This document shows positions 23,804-31,452 of a stretch of DNA of 32,279 bases, piece after piece. The stretch lies in the NCBI GenBank assembly GCA_018396815.1, contig JAGTQY010000008.1, forward strand, positions 1-32,279. Reading direction: 5' to 3'. The position numbers and the translations under genes were made by a program. The notes below the pieces were generated by a model. The model ran no database searches. It was not told the origin of the DNA and was given only the letters and a program-made list of their open reading frames with translations. The stretch is from Candidatus Bathyarchaeota archaeon. GTDB taxonomy: Archaea; Thermoproteota; Bathyarchaeia; 40CM-2-53-6; DTDX01. Position 1 is the first letter of the stretch, and the number at the start of each line of letters is the position of its first letter.

Positions 23804-24187
23804 ATGGTTATATGCAGTTTTTGCAGTAAAAATAATAGAAGTGAAAGTAAATTCTGTTATAATTGCGGTAAACCTTTACAAAGGCAACCTGTAAAAGTTA
23901 ATGTTTTACTCCCAATTTTAAAAGCTTCAAGCGGTTTTATGGTTAAGCCTTTACCAAGAATAATACCTGGTGTAGGAATGTGCTATTACCATCCTAATTT
24001 ACCAGCTGCTTATATTTGCGCTAGATGCGGAAGAGCAATATGCAAATATTGCGCTAAAATTTATGGAGCATTAGTTTTTTGTCCTGAATGCTTCTCACGA
24101 ATAACCTTTATTCAACCAACTACTCAATTTGCTCCAGCTTACCCATCTTCTTCAATCTTTCAATCGCCTGCATCAATCTTTCCTTAG
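23804..24187 (+). CDS. Soluble zinc-ribbon and B-box-like protein
   Basis: In 127 residues there is an N-terminal zinc ribbon (CSFCSKNN...CYNCG), a linker, and a B-box-like finger nearly identical to that of the protein at 19235 (CYYH, CARC, CKYC, CPEC). The protein then ends in a short Pro/Ser-rich tail with no membrane segment. The paralogue has four helices there, so this copy may be truncated. Its last 68 bases overlap the 3' end of the opposite-strand gene. It follows the E1 by 37 bp, so it is likely in the same transcript. Role as adaptor or E3-like factor is inferred from position only. Confidence 0.8.
   Translation: MVICSFCSKNNRSESKFCYNCGKPLQRQPVKVNVLLPILKASSGFMVKPLPRIIPGVGMCYYHPNLPAAYICARCGRAICKYCAKIYGALVFCPECFSRITFIQPTTQFAPAYPSSSIFQSPASIFP
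23974..24045 (+). repeat. 72-bp direct repeat, copy 2
   Basis: Identical to 19399-19470. Flanking parts of the two genes differ at protein and DNA level, so the identity is confined to the finger. Confidence 0.95.
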
Positions 24188-26132
24188 TCAATCCTAAATC
24201 TTCAATAGCTTTAGGGATAGAAATTGTTCCTCCATGAGAAACAATATAATCCAAAACTTTTTTATCTTCCTCCGTTAAAAGTGAAGTTGAAGCAGCATAA
24301 GGAAATTGGTAAGCTCCACATTTACTACAGTATAAAGCGCCTTTAGGAATTTCTAAACCGCATTGAATGCATTTATTTTTAGGTTGTTCAGGCTTTAATA
24401 ATTTAGGGAAACCAATCCTAATAAGAGATCCAATTTTATTAAGAAGATGAAATTTTTTAGCATAAACAAAAATTATTGTAGCAACTGTTGCAGTTAAAAT
24501 TAACCCTATAATAAATAGAATTGCTGTTGAAGGATAAATTAAAGTTGAAGCTGAGCTTCCTGAAAATTTTTCTGAACCTAAAAACTCGACTTTAATTTTT
24601 ATTGAGTTTACTGAGGAAAATTTGCATTTCGAAAAAGCTTCACCAAAATTATTTGTTAAAACTGTTTCTTTATAAATTGGGTTATCATTAACTATAAAAG
24701 TGAATGTTAAAGAAGCATTTGAAATAGGGTTATTAAATTCATCTTTTAAAATTGCTTTAACTTGAATTTCATTTCCTTGAATAAAAGGTTGCGTAATTAA
24801 AGTTAAACTTGTTTTTATAGGTTCAACAGTAATGATGGTTAAAGCATAGCAACTTGAATAATTTTCGTTTCCCTCGTATAAAGCTTTAATTTGAATTCTC
24901 CCTTTATTTAAAGGTTTATATGTAAATTTAGCTTCACCTAAACTATTCGTTAAACCAGTTAAAATTTGAGAATCTGCATGAAGCTTAATAGTAGCCCCGC
25001 CTATAGACTCATTATACTCATCAATAAGCTTAACTTTAATTAAAGATTCTTCATTCACTTTTCCAGTTTCAGGTGCTTCAATTACAATTTTAGTTGAAGC
25101 TTTCTCTATAGTTAAAGTTATTGAAGAATTTGAAGCTTCAAAAATGTTTGATCCAGGGTATTCAACTTCAACTTTATATTTTCCAGCTTTAAAATTCGCA
25201 TTAAAAATTAAAGTTGCTTCTCCAGTATTGCTTGTTAAATTCATGCCTATAAAACTTGAGTTTAAATAAAACTTTACGGGTGCTTCAACAATTGGTTTTT
25301 CATTTACATCTTTAAGTTTAATAGTTAAAATTGTTGATTCTTTGTATTTAATTGTTGAAGGCGCATAAATATCAATTTTAACTTTTAATTTAACAACTTT
25401 AACTTGAATATTGAAATTTTCAATATGAGATATACCTCTAAAATCAAAATATAGAATTTGAAATGTTAATTGATGAATTCCCAATGCTGCTTCTAAAGGT
25501 GCTGAAACAAAAAGAAATGTTTCTAAAGTTTCTTCAGGTTTTAAACTTCCTAAACTTTTAAAATTTGGAGTCACAATTAATCCTGAAGATTCAACAACTT
25601 TCATTGAAATATTAAGCATTTCATCGTTTCCACCATTTTTAAAGTTTATTTTTAATTCAGAAGGTTTTTCAGCTCCAGCTTGAGCTTCAACAATTGAGAA
25701 ATCGAAATCTTTAATAAACAATTTAACAATAATAAGTTTAAATTGATAAACATCTTCTTGAATAGCTATAGTTTCATTAAGCCAGTAAAGCTCAATCCGC
25801 ATTAAATATTCTTTAGGTCCTTTAAGATTAGAAACAACTATTTTTCTTGAAGTTTCACTGTTTAAAGGACAGAACCAAGGTTGAGAAGCTTCATCATAAA
25901 CTAAAATGTTATCCGCGAAAACTGTTAAGAAAAATTTTGGGTCTTCAAAAGTTGATGTTACACCTTGATTCCTTACAGTTACATCAATTAAAATAGGTTC
26001 ACCATCATAAACTTTAGGGTTAAATTGAACATTTTTAAAGAAAGCTTCCTTAAAACCTTCAGTTTGAGTAATGAAACCTAAAAAAATTGTTGAAGCTAAA
26101 AGAAAAATTAAAAAAACTTTTTTAATGTTCAA
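24120..26132 (-). CDS. Receptor-like membrane protein: Ig-like repeats, zinc ribbon, winged helix
   Basis: This protein of 670 residues starts at TTG with a signal peptide (KKVFLIFLLASTIFLGF). The outside part holds a CARDB-like pair of modules and then three Ig-like (Big-type) repeats with the recurring TNxxGEA pattern. One membrane helix (TAILFIIGLILTATVATIIF) lies near residue 560. The cytosolic end has a zinc ribbon (CIQCG...CSKCG) and a winged-helix-like domain (VLDYIVSHGGTISIPKAIEDL). This looks like a surface sensor or adhesin with a nucleic-acid-binding tail; the function is unknown. It converges on the last gene of the ubiquitin-like locus with a 68-bp overlap. Confidence 0.78.
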   Translation of the reverse strand: MNIKKVFLIFLLASTIFLGFITQTEGFKEAFFKNVQFNPKVYDGEPILIDVTVRNQGVTSTFEDPKFFLTVFADNILVYDEASQPWFCPLNSETSRKIVVSNLKGPKEYLMRIELYWLNETIAIQEDVYQFKLIIVKLFIKDFDFSIVEAQAGAEKPSELKINFKNGGNDEMLNISMKVVESSGLIVTPNFKSLGSLKPEETLETFLFVSAPLEAALGIHQLTFQILYFDFRGISHIENFNIQVKVVKLKVKIDIYAPSTIKYKESTILTIKLKDVNEKPIVEAPVKFYLNSSFIGMNLTSNTGEATLIFNANFKAGKYKVEVEYPGSNIFEASNSSITLTIEKASTKIVIEAPETGKVNEESLIKVKLIDEYNESIGGATIKLHADSQILTGLTNSLGEAKFTYKPLNKGRIQIKALYEGNENYSSCYALTIITVEPIKTSLTLITQPFIQGNEIQVKAILKDEFNNPISNASLTFTFIVNDNPIYKETVLTNNFGEAFSKCKFSSVNSIKIKVEFLGSEKFSGSSASTLIYPSTAILFIIGLILTATVATIIFVYAKKFHLLNKIGSLIRIGFPKLLKPEQPKNKCIQCGLEIPKGALYCSKCGAYQFPYAASTSLLTEEDKKVLDYIVSHGGTISIPKAIEDLGLTKERLMQAIERLKKMGKLEQIE

Positions 26133-26237
26133 TTTTCTTCAATATAACCTACTTTTACTCTTGAATAAAACTTTTAATCAAAAACGCTTTAAATTAAATG
26201 TTCCTTTAAAAATTTAATTAATTTAAGAGGTTTAAAA

Positions 26238-26513
26238 ATGGGTGTTTCAAGCTATTATAAAGGTAGAAGCCGAGAATACTATGCTATGAGGCTTTTAAGG
26301 AAAGAGGGCTGGATTTGTATTCGAAGCGCAGCTAGTCATTCACCTGCAGATATACTTGCAGCTAAAAACGGTGTTATACGTTTAATTCAAGTTAAAAGTG
26401 GAAGAATAAATTTAAAAGAGAAAAAAGAGTTAAAACGTTGGGCTAAAGCATTTAAAGCTAAAGCTGAAATTTGGCTTTTTAAAAATGGTAGAGTAATAAA
26501 GGAAGTTATTTAA
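26238..26513 (+). CDS. Hjc-like PD-(D/E)xK nuclease
   Basis: This 91-residue protein is close to the archaeal Holliday-junction-resolvase fold. YYKGRSREYYAMRLLRKEGW supplies the N-terminal Glu/Arg helix. SPADILAAKNG gives the metal-binding Asp, and IRLIQVKSGR gives the QxK version of the ExK motif. It is shorter than standard Hjc (about 120-140 residues), so it may belong to a small sister family. It sits between two surface-protein genes, is preceded by an AAGAGGTTT ribosome site, and is followed 22 bp later by the next gene. Confidence 0.75.
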   Translation: MGVSSYYKGRSREYYAMRLLRKEGWICIRSAASHSPADILAAKNGVIRLIQVKSGRINLKEKKELKRWAKAFKAKAEIWLFKNGRVIKEVI

Positions 26514-26535
26514 CAAAAATAAAAGAGGGAAAAAA

Positions 26536-28032
26536 TTGACTTTAAAACAATTAATTAAACTTACTTTTTTTATAATTCTTCTTATATTTACAGCTACTTT
26601 CCCTATTTTTAAACCCTCCCTCTCTATAGATGGAGAGTTAACTATAGATGGTAATCAAACTTTCATTGTTAACTCAAGAATTTTAATTCACACCGGAAAC
26701 ATTACGATTAAAGATAATGGAACTCTTTTAATTGAAAATGGAATGTTGCAACTTTCAATTAGGGGAGAAAACCCATATAATATTACAGTTAAAGATAAAG
26801 GTAAAATCTTAATTAGAAACGGAAACCTTACAGCTTTAAATGAAGCTTCAACAATAACTTTAATGAATAACGCTAATTTAACATTATTAAACTCTTTTAT
26901 ATCAGGCTTTAAAATAGTTAAATTTAATGGAAACTCAAGTTTTATAATTGAATCTTCTAAGTTAAACGTTAAAACTGTTTTAGGAAACTGCTCTATAGTT
27001 AAAATTCAAAATAGTAATGCGGTTGAATCAATAATAAACTTAAACTGCTCTAAAGCTTTTATAGAAAATTTTCATAGTAAAACCTTAATTTTAAATTCTA
27101 CATTCGCTTCTATAACAAGTTTTCAAGGAACAACATTTACATCCTCAAGCTTAAAAATCAAGTTAGAAAATAGTTTAATTGAAAAAGCTTTAATCGGAAG
27201 CTTAAACGCTTCAATAAAAGACTCCAGCTTTAAACTTTTAATTGTTAATGGTTTCGGGAAAATTTATAATGTTACAACTACTGAGAAACCTGTAGAAGCT
27301 GGAGGCATGATTTACGCTTTACCAAATTCAACATTTTTAAGATACTGGTATTTAACTTTAAACGTAATAGATTTAACTAATACAGGTATACCTGCTAACA
27401 TTACAATATACGATTTAAACAATTCAGTTGTGTTAAAAGGGCAAGCTTTAATAAATGGAAAATTTAAAACAGCTATTTTAGCTGAAAAAATAAATGAAAC
27501 AAAAACGCTTTTTGTAGGAAATTACTTAGTTCAAGCTGAATACAAAAACTATTCAACCTTTAAAACACCTTTAACAATTGATGGAAACAAGGAAATCTTA
27601 ATAAAATTCTATTATATTATACCTATTGAAAGCGCTGTATCAATTCAAATTTTGAAAAGTAAAGTGAAAGTTGGTGATTCTATCACAGTTAAAGGTATAA
27701 TTAATCCTCCATTAGGAAACGCCTTAATTGAAATTCATTACATTAAACCTGACGGTTCAGAAATAGTTAAAGCTACCTTCACAAATATTGATGGAATATT
27801 TACAAGTAAATTTAATCCTGATGCGCCTGGAAAATGGTTAATTTATGCAAATTGGGTTGGTGGAGAAAATTATATTGGGAACAAAGCTGCTTTCACACAA
27901 AAGTTAACGCTTTATGTTGAAGAAAAGCCTTCTCCAGTAAAAGCTCTTTTAACTATAGCCCCAATAATCATAATAGTTTTAACTGTGCTTTTAGCTTTAG
28001 CTTTTTTCACGCTTCAAAAAAGAAAAAAATAG
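26536..28032 (+). CDS. Secreted, C-terminally anchored beta-helix-like surface protein
   Basis: The 498 residues start at TTG behind GAGGGA. A signal peptide (FFIILLIFTATFPIF) is followed by about 250 residues of short repeated strands rich in Asn (NGTLLIENG, NGNLTALN, NNANLTLLN), which suggests a right-handed beta-helix. An Ig-like module (SKVKVGDSITVKGIINPP) comes next, then a final membrane helix and a KRKK tail. Many NxS/T sites suggest N-glycosylation. The protein is exposed on the cell surface; its ligand or role is unknown. Confidence 0.75.
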   Translation: MTLKQLIKLTFFIILLIFTATFPIFKPSLSIDGELTIDGNQTFIVNSRILIHTGNITIKDNGTLLIENGMLQLSIRGENPYNITVKDKGKILIRNGNLTALNEASTITLMNNANLTLLNSFISGFKIVKFNGNSSFIIESSKLNVKTVLGNCSIVKIQNSNAVESIINLNCSKAFIENFHSKTLILNSTFASITSFQGTTFTSSSLKIKLENSLIEKALIGSLNASIKDSSFKLLIVNGFGKIYNVTTTEKPVEAGGMIYALPNSTFLRYWYLTLNVIDLTNTGIPANITIYDLNNSVVLKGQALINGKFKTAILAEKINETKTLFVGNYLVQAEYKNYSTFKTPLTIDGNKEILIKFYYIIPIESAVSIQILKSKVKVGDSITVKGIINPPLGNALIEIHYIKPDGSEIVKATFTNIDGIFTSKFNPDAPGKWLIYANWVGGENYIGNKAAFTQKLTLYVEEKPSPVKALLTIAPIIIIVLTVLLALAFFTLQKRKK

Positions 28033-28082
28033 TTTAAAACAGTAAAGCTTTTATTCTTCATGAAAGTAAAATTATTTTTTTA

Positions 28083-29075
28083 ATGAAAAAACTTAAAAAT
28101 ATTAAGAGTAAAGGCGTAAACACAGTTATTTCTTCTCTTCTTCTCATTTCCATCGCTACTGCAACAGCCTTATTATCCTATTATTACATTATGAATTATA
28201 CTACTCCCCCTTCAACAAAACCTATCGAAATAATTCAAATAGATAATGTTATTTGGTTTAGCCAAAATAAAATCTTAGCCTACATTTCTAATTATGGTTC
28301 AGTTAAAAGAGTTATTGAAGTAGCTTTTATAGATGGAAATAGAGGTTTCCCTAGCGCATTAGTTGAAGTTAACCCAGGAGAAACTAAAATTATAGAGTTT
28401 ACTTTTGAAAATAATATTCAACCAGGAGAGCATTTAATAAAAGTTGTATGTCAAGATGGAACACTAGGATTATTAACATATAGATTCTTAGAGCCTTCCA
28501 CAATAACAACAACTTCTTTTACCACAACAACTTTAACAACTACAACCACTACTGAGACAAGCCCATGCTTTATTGTTCAAGCTTACTATGACGCTGAAAA
28601 ATCCACTGTCCTACCTGCCGTAAGGGTTATTCAATCATTCAGAGATAATATCATAGCTAAATCTTCAATAGGTTTTCATCTTTTAAAAGTTTTTAATTCT
28701 TTATATTATCCTTTATCAAAGTTTTTAACTCCTTTAGTAATGAAGTACCCTACGTTAAGTTTAATTGTAAAAATAGCTTTAAGCCCAGTTTTAGTTTTAA
28801 CTTTATTTTTAATTAATTTCGTTTATCTTTTAAATTCTGAAATTAAATTTTTATCTTTTATTTTAATTAATTCTGTATTCTTTTGTATAATCTATTTAAA
28901 GCCAGCTTCATTAACTAAGAAGCGTTCCATTAATGCTTTAAAAGATTTAACATTTATCACTTTAATTTTAACACTTACACTTGAAGCTTTATCTTTAAGC
29001 GTATTAGCTTCAACATTTATGATAGCATCAATATTATGTTTAACATTCCTCTTAATAACTTTATTATTTATTTAA
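28083..29075 (+). CDS. Pilin-like N-terminus with CFI-box C-terminal membrane domain
   Basis: In 330 residues the N-terminus has a class III (pilin-type) signal, KSKGVNTVISSLLLISIA, like archaeal pilins. A small beta-rich domain follows, then a Thr-rich linker. Next is CFIVQAYYDAEK...IQSFRDNII, which matches the CFI-box C-terminal module, usually CFIATAAYGS...LRxFRD. At least four membrane helices end the protein. No ribosome site is seen, so it may be leaderless. It lies 50 bp after the beta-helix gene. The function is unknown; surface display is inferred. Confidence 0.7.
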   Translation: MKKLKNIKSKGVNTVISSLLLISIATATALLSYYYIMNYTTPPSTKPIEIIQIDNVIWFSQNKILAYISNYGSVKRVIEVAFIDGNRGFPSALVEVNPGETKIIEFTFENNIQPGEHLIKVVCQDGTLGLLTYRFLEPSTITTTSFTTTTLTTTTTTETSPCFIVQAYYDAEKSTVLPAVRVIQSFRDNIIAKSSIGFHLLKVFNSLYYPLSKFLTPLVMKYPTLSLIVKIALSPVLVLTLFLINFVYLLNSEIKFLSFILINSVFFCIIYLKPASLTKKRSINALKDLTFITLILTLTLEALSLSVLASTFMIASILCLTFLLITLLFI

Positions 29076-29388
29076 GCGATTTTCTAAATGAAATTTTATT
29101 CTTGCATTATAATGCTCTCCTTGATTATAGCTTTTGTAAGTTTCCTTCTTGCATTCTCAATAAACTATTTCTAGAAACACATTTTTACTTCCCCTTTCTC
29201 AAAAGAAAGTTTCTCCAACTCAATAAGCTTTAAAGCTTCAACTCCAATTAAATCTAGCTAATTGATTCTTTTCCTTTATTTAGAGTAGAATTAAACTTTT
29301 TAACTGAATTACACATGAAAGCACATGAGCTAAAAAATTTATTATTAATTCATTAATTAAAGAGTTATACATTTTATGCTTCTATTTT
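29076..29388. other. Gene-poor decayed stretch
   Basis: No intact gene is seen. A 28-codon hydrophobic frame from the ATG at 29088 to the TAG at 29174 has no ribosome site. On the minus strand around 29190-29260 there is a helix-like fragment (GVEALKLIELEKLSFEK) without a start. Both look like leftovers. Confidence 0.3.
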
Positions 29389-29787
29389 TTATGGAGCTAA
29401 ATTATTAAGTTTTAAGGTTTTAATGTAAGGTTTCGCTTTATTTATTATTTCTTCATCCTCTGTTATTAATGTTAAATTCATTTTTTTAGCATAAAAAACA
29501 TAAGAAGCATCGGTAAAAGTTAACTGCAATTTTTCAGCTATAGTAAGTATTTCTTCCTCATGGCATTCAATAACTAAAGATTTTTATAAGGCTAAAGCGT
29601 ACTCTTAACAAATTCCATCAATTTTAGCTTCGTTACAGTTAACTCTACCATAAAGAATGCTTTCCTTCCATAGAACATTGTATAACTCGTATCTAGCTAA
29701 CTCTATTGTGTAATTTTTAGATAAAACTTCAACAGTATTCCTCGCTATTGCCTTAAATATTGCGGAAGAATCGAAAAGATAACTCAT
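29389..29787 (-). pseudogene. vapC: VapC PIN-domain toxin, inactivated by two in-frame stops
   Basis: Read from the ATG at 29785-29787, the frame encodes a PIN-domain RNase start (MSYLFDSSAIFKAI, with the first metal Asp) and TIELARYELYNVLWKE. It then meets TAA at 29605-29607 and again at 29584-29586. The same frame continues with a normal VapC end (AEKLQLTFTDASYVFYA, LTLITEDEE) to TAA at 29389-29391, 133 codons in all. The second stop could be a CAA-to-TAA change. The start overlaps the stop of the vapB remnant (ATGA), the usual vapBC arrangement. Confidence 0.85.
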
Positions 29788-30008
29788 CGTTTTTCTCTAT
29801 CCTCTCTAATAGACTTCACAATATCCTCTATTGGAATCTTGGCTAGTATAGGCTTTAAAGCCTCATGCTTTCTTTCAGCCTTTTAACTTCCTCCTCCATA
29901 ATAACGTCTTCAATCGCTTTTCTTAAAACTTTTGATGGTTTTAAACCCAGCTTTTTAAGTTTCTCCTTAACTTGGAACTTTAGTGGATATAGTGGTGTAA
30001 CCACTCAA
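29784..30008 (-). pseudogene. vapB: VapB antitoxin remnant with two frameshifts
   Basis: Three pieces in changing frames join to a typical VapB. A start piece (SGYTTISTKVP from the TTG at 30008) is followed by KEKLKKLGLKPSKVLRKAIE in another frame, then ALKPILAKIPIEDIVKSI in a third. The last piece runs to the TGA that overlaps vapC. At least two indels are needed, so the antitoxin is dead together with its toxin. Confidence 0.8.
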
Positions 30009-30396
30009 TATGACCACCATTTAAGTTTACCAATAATGCCTAACATAAAGTTTACTAAAAATTCCACTTCTTTCAGCTATAAAAAGAAAAAATAAAGTAA
30101 CTTTAATCCATTACCAAGATGAGGCCTATATTCAGTAGAAATACCGGTAAGCTCATTAAACAGAAAGCTATAAGTCGTAGATAACTCACTAATTGCGAGA
30201 AAACCATGCTTTTCCTTTCATAAAAATGTTTTCTCCTCTCTTTCCTCTTTAAGCTTAATTCTTTTTAACTTCCAGTACAATTATACTTTCAATGAAAATA
30301 CTTAAATGCAAGCAGGTTAATCTTGCATTAAATTCTTCTATAATTTAGTCTTAAAACTAAAGCCTTAATAAATATTGAAAAATTTAAATAGTAAAG
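30009..30396. other. Intergenic region between vapB remnant and pilin gene
   Basis: No intact gene. A minus-strand open stretch around 30080-30220 (containing FLAISELSTTYSFLFNELTG) has no convincing start or ribosome site and I do not recognise it. Confidence 0.3.
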
Positions 30397-30441
30397 CTTT
30401 ATATAATCTAAAGAAAAAAATCTAAAGTAAATAATGGAGGA
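30397..30441 (+). promoter_or_regulatory. Pilin promoter and Shine-Dalgarno
   Basis: TATA box CTTTATATAA (30397-30406) is followed about 30 bases later by the ribosome site TGGAGGATT (30434-30442) and the ATG at 30449. The spacing is ordinary for a short-leader archaeal transcript and looks strong. Confidence 0.6.
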
Positions 30442-30448
30442 TTAAAAA

Positions 30449-30898
30449 ATGAAGGTTTTAAGGCGTAAATTGAATAGGAAAGCCGTAAGCCCAGTTATAG
30501 CTACATTATTAATGATTGCTATAGCTGTTGCAGCTTCCATTCTAGTCTATGTATGGAGTATGGGGTTAGTTGGCTCGCTGCAAGGTACAGGCGGACAACA
30601 AACAAAAGAACAATTAATTGTTGAGGCTTATGATGCCACGGATACGGCATCTCCTTACGGTTGGACCTTACGTATAAGAAATGTTGGTCCTGCAACATCA
30701 ACTATCGCAGCTGTTTATGTTGAGGGGCAACCAACAACACTTAGTGGGACGACTACTTATTCTCCTGGGGCTTCAGGTTCTTTGACAATTACCTTTTCGG
30801 CTCCTACTGTAACTAATGGGATGGCGTATACAGTAAAAATCGTAACTACTAGTGGAGCAGTATTTTCAATTTCAGTAATCGCCGGTCGTGCGGCATAA
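30449..30898 (+). CDS. Archaeal type IV pilin
   Basis: This 149-residue protein has a class III signal peptide (RRKLNRKAVSPVIATLLMIA). Cleavage is expected after NRKA by a PibD/FlaK-like peptidase, leaving the hydrophobic VSPVIATLLMI helix. The mature domain is Thr/Ser/Gly-rich and beta-structured (WTLRIRNVGPATSTIAAVYV), as in archaeal adhesion pilins. It has a good TATA box and ribosome site. Its base composition is less AT-rich than its neighbours, which could reflect high expression or transfer. A broken copy of its 3' end lies downstream. Confidence 0.9.
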   Translation: MKVLRRKLNRKAVSPVIATLLMIAIAVAASILVYVWSMGLVGSLQGTGGQQTKEQLIVEAYDATDTASPYGWTLRIRNVGPATSTIAAVYVEGQPTTLSGTTTYSPGASGSLTITFSAPTVTNGMAYTVKIVTTSGAVFSISVIAGRAA

Positions 30899-31059
30899 TT
30901 TATTAGCATAGTTTATTAGTAATTACTTTAAATCCTCTCTTTTTTCATTCAAAACAAGTTACTGTTGTTAATTTATCTTTCGCATTATATGAAGGTTCGT
31001 TAAAGGCTATAGCTTCTAATTCTCTTATTTTGAGTTGAGTCATCTAATAAATTTTTATG

Positions 31060-31176
31060 TTTAAGGCTTATGCTGAGTCTTCAAATTAACTTTTACTCCA
31101 GGTGCTGCTTATACAGTATAGTAACGCAAAGTGGAGCTGTTTTTCCTATTCAGTAATTTATGGGCGTGCAGGTTAA
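31060..31176 (+). pseudogene. Remnant of a second pilin gene
   Basis: Pieces in shifting frames read LTFTPGAAYTV, VTQSGAVF and SVIYGRAG then stop. They match the end of the intact pilin (LTITFSAP, AYTVKIVTTSGAVF, SVIAGRAA). At least two indels and a stop interrupt the frame. The N-terminal signal segment is missing, so this is a relic of a tandem duplication. Confidence 0.75.
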
Positions 31177-31215
31177 AACTTACAAAACCGTTTTTTATTC
31201 TTAAAATTTTTTAGG

Positions 31216-31452
31216 CTACTTATATAGAGAAAAATGTGGAATACTAACTTTATGCCATACCATTAAAGCAGTCAAGTATATTACAATAACTGTTAATAGA
31301 ATTCTCTCTTTTTCTCCTTTATTATATCCATTTTTTAGAATGTAGGTGATGCTTAAAATGAAGCTGGGCATAAACGTTAAGATGTGATATTCTAAAACTA
31401 GGCCTGACGATAAAGGGATTATAAAGCTTAAAAACCAAAAGGATACTATGCG
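31216..31452 (-). pseudogene. C-terminal part of the glycosyltransferase beyond an amber codon
   Basis: Directly after the TAG at 31453-31455 the same frame stays open for 78 more codons to a TAG at 31216-31218. It encodes hydrophobic helices (IVSFWFLSFIIPLSSG, ILLTVIVIYLTALMVW) that fit the end of a PMT-type membrane enzyme. No start codon with a ribosome site precedes it, so it is most simply the cut-off end of the upstream gene. Confidence 0.65.

Noticed and set aside
29036-29233. 65-residue plus-strand frame after the CFI-box gene
   Set aside because: It overlaps the end of that gene in another frame and lacks a ribosome site; composition is that of AT-rich noise.
29865-30095. Plus-strand 76-residue open frame
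   Set aside because: It is antisense to the vapB remnant, which explains its coding-like look.
30519-30701. Minus-strand frame inside the pilin gene
   Set aside because: Antisense to a well-supported pilin with promoter and ribosome site.
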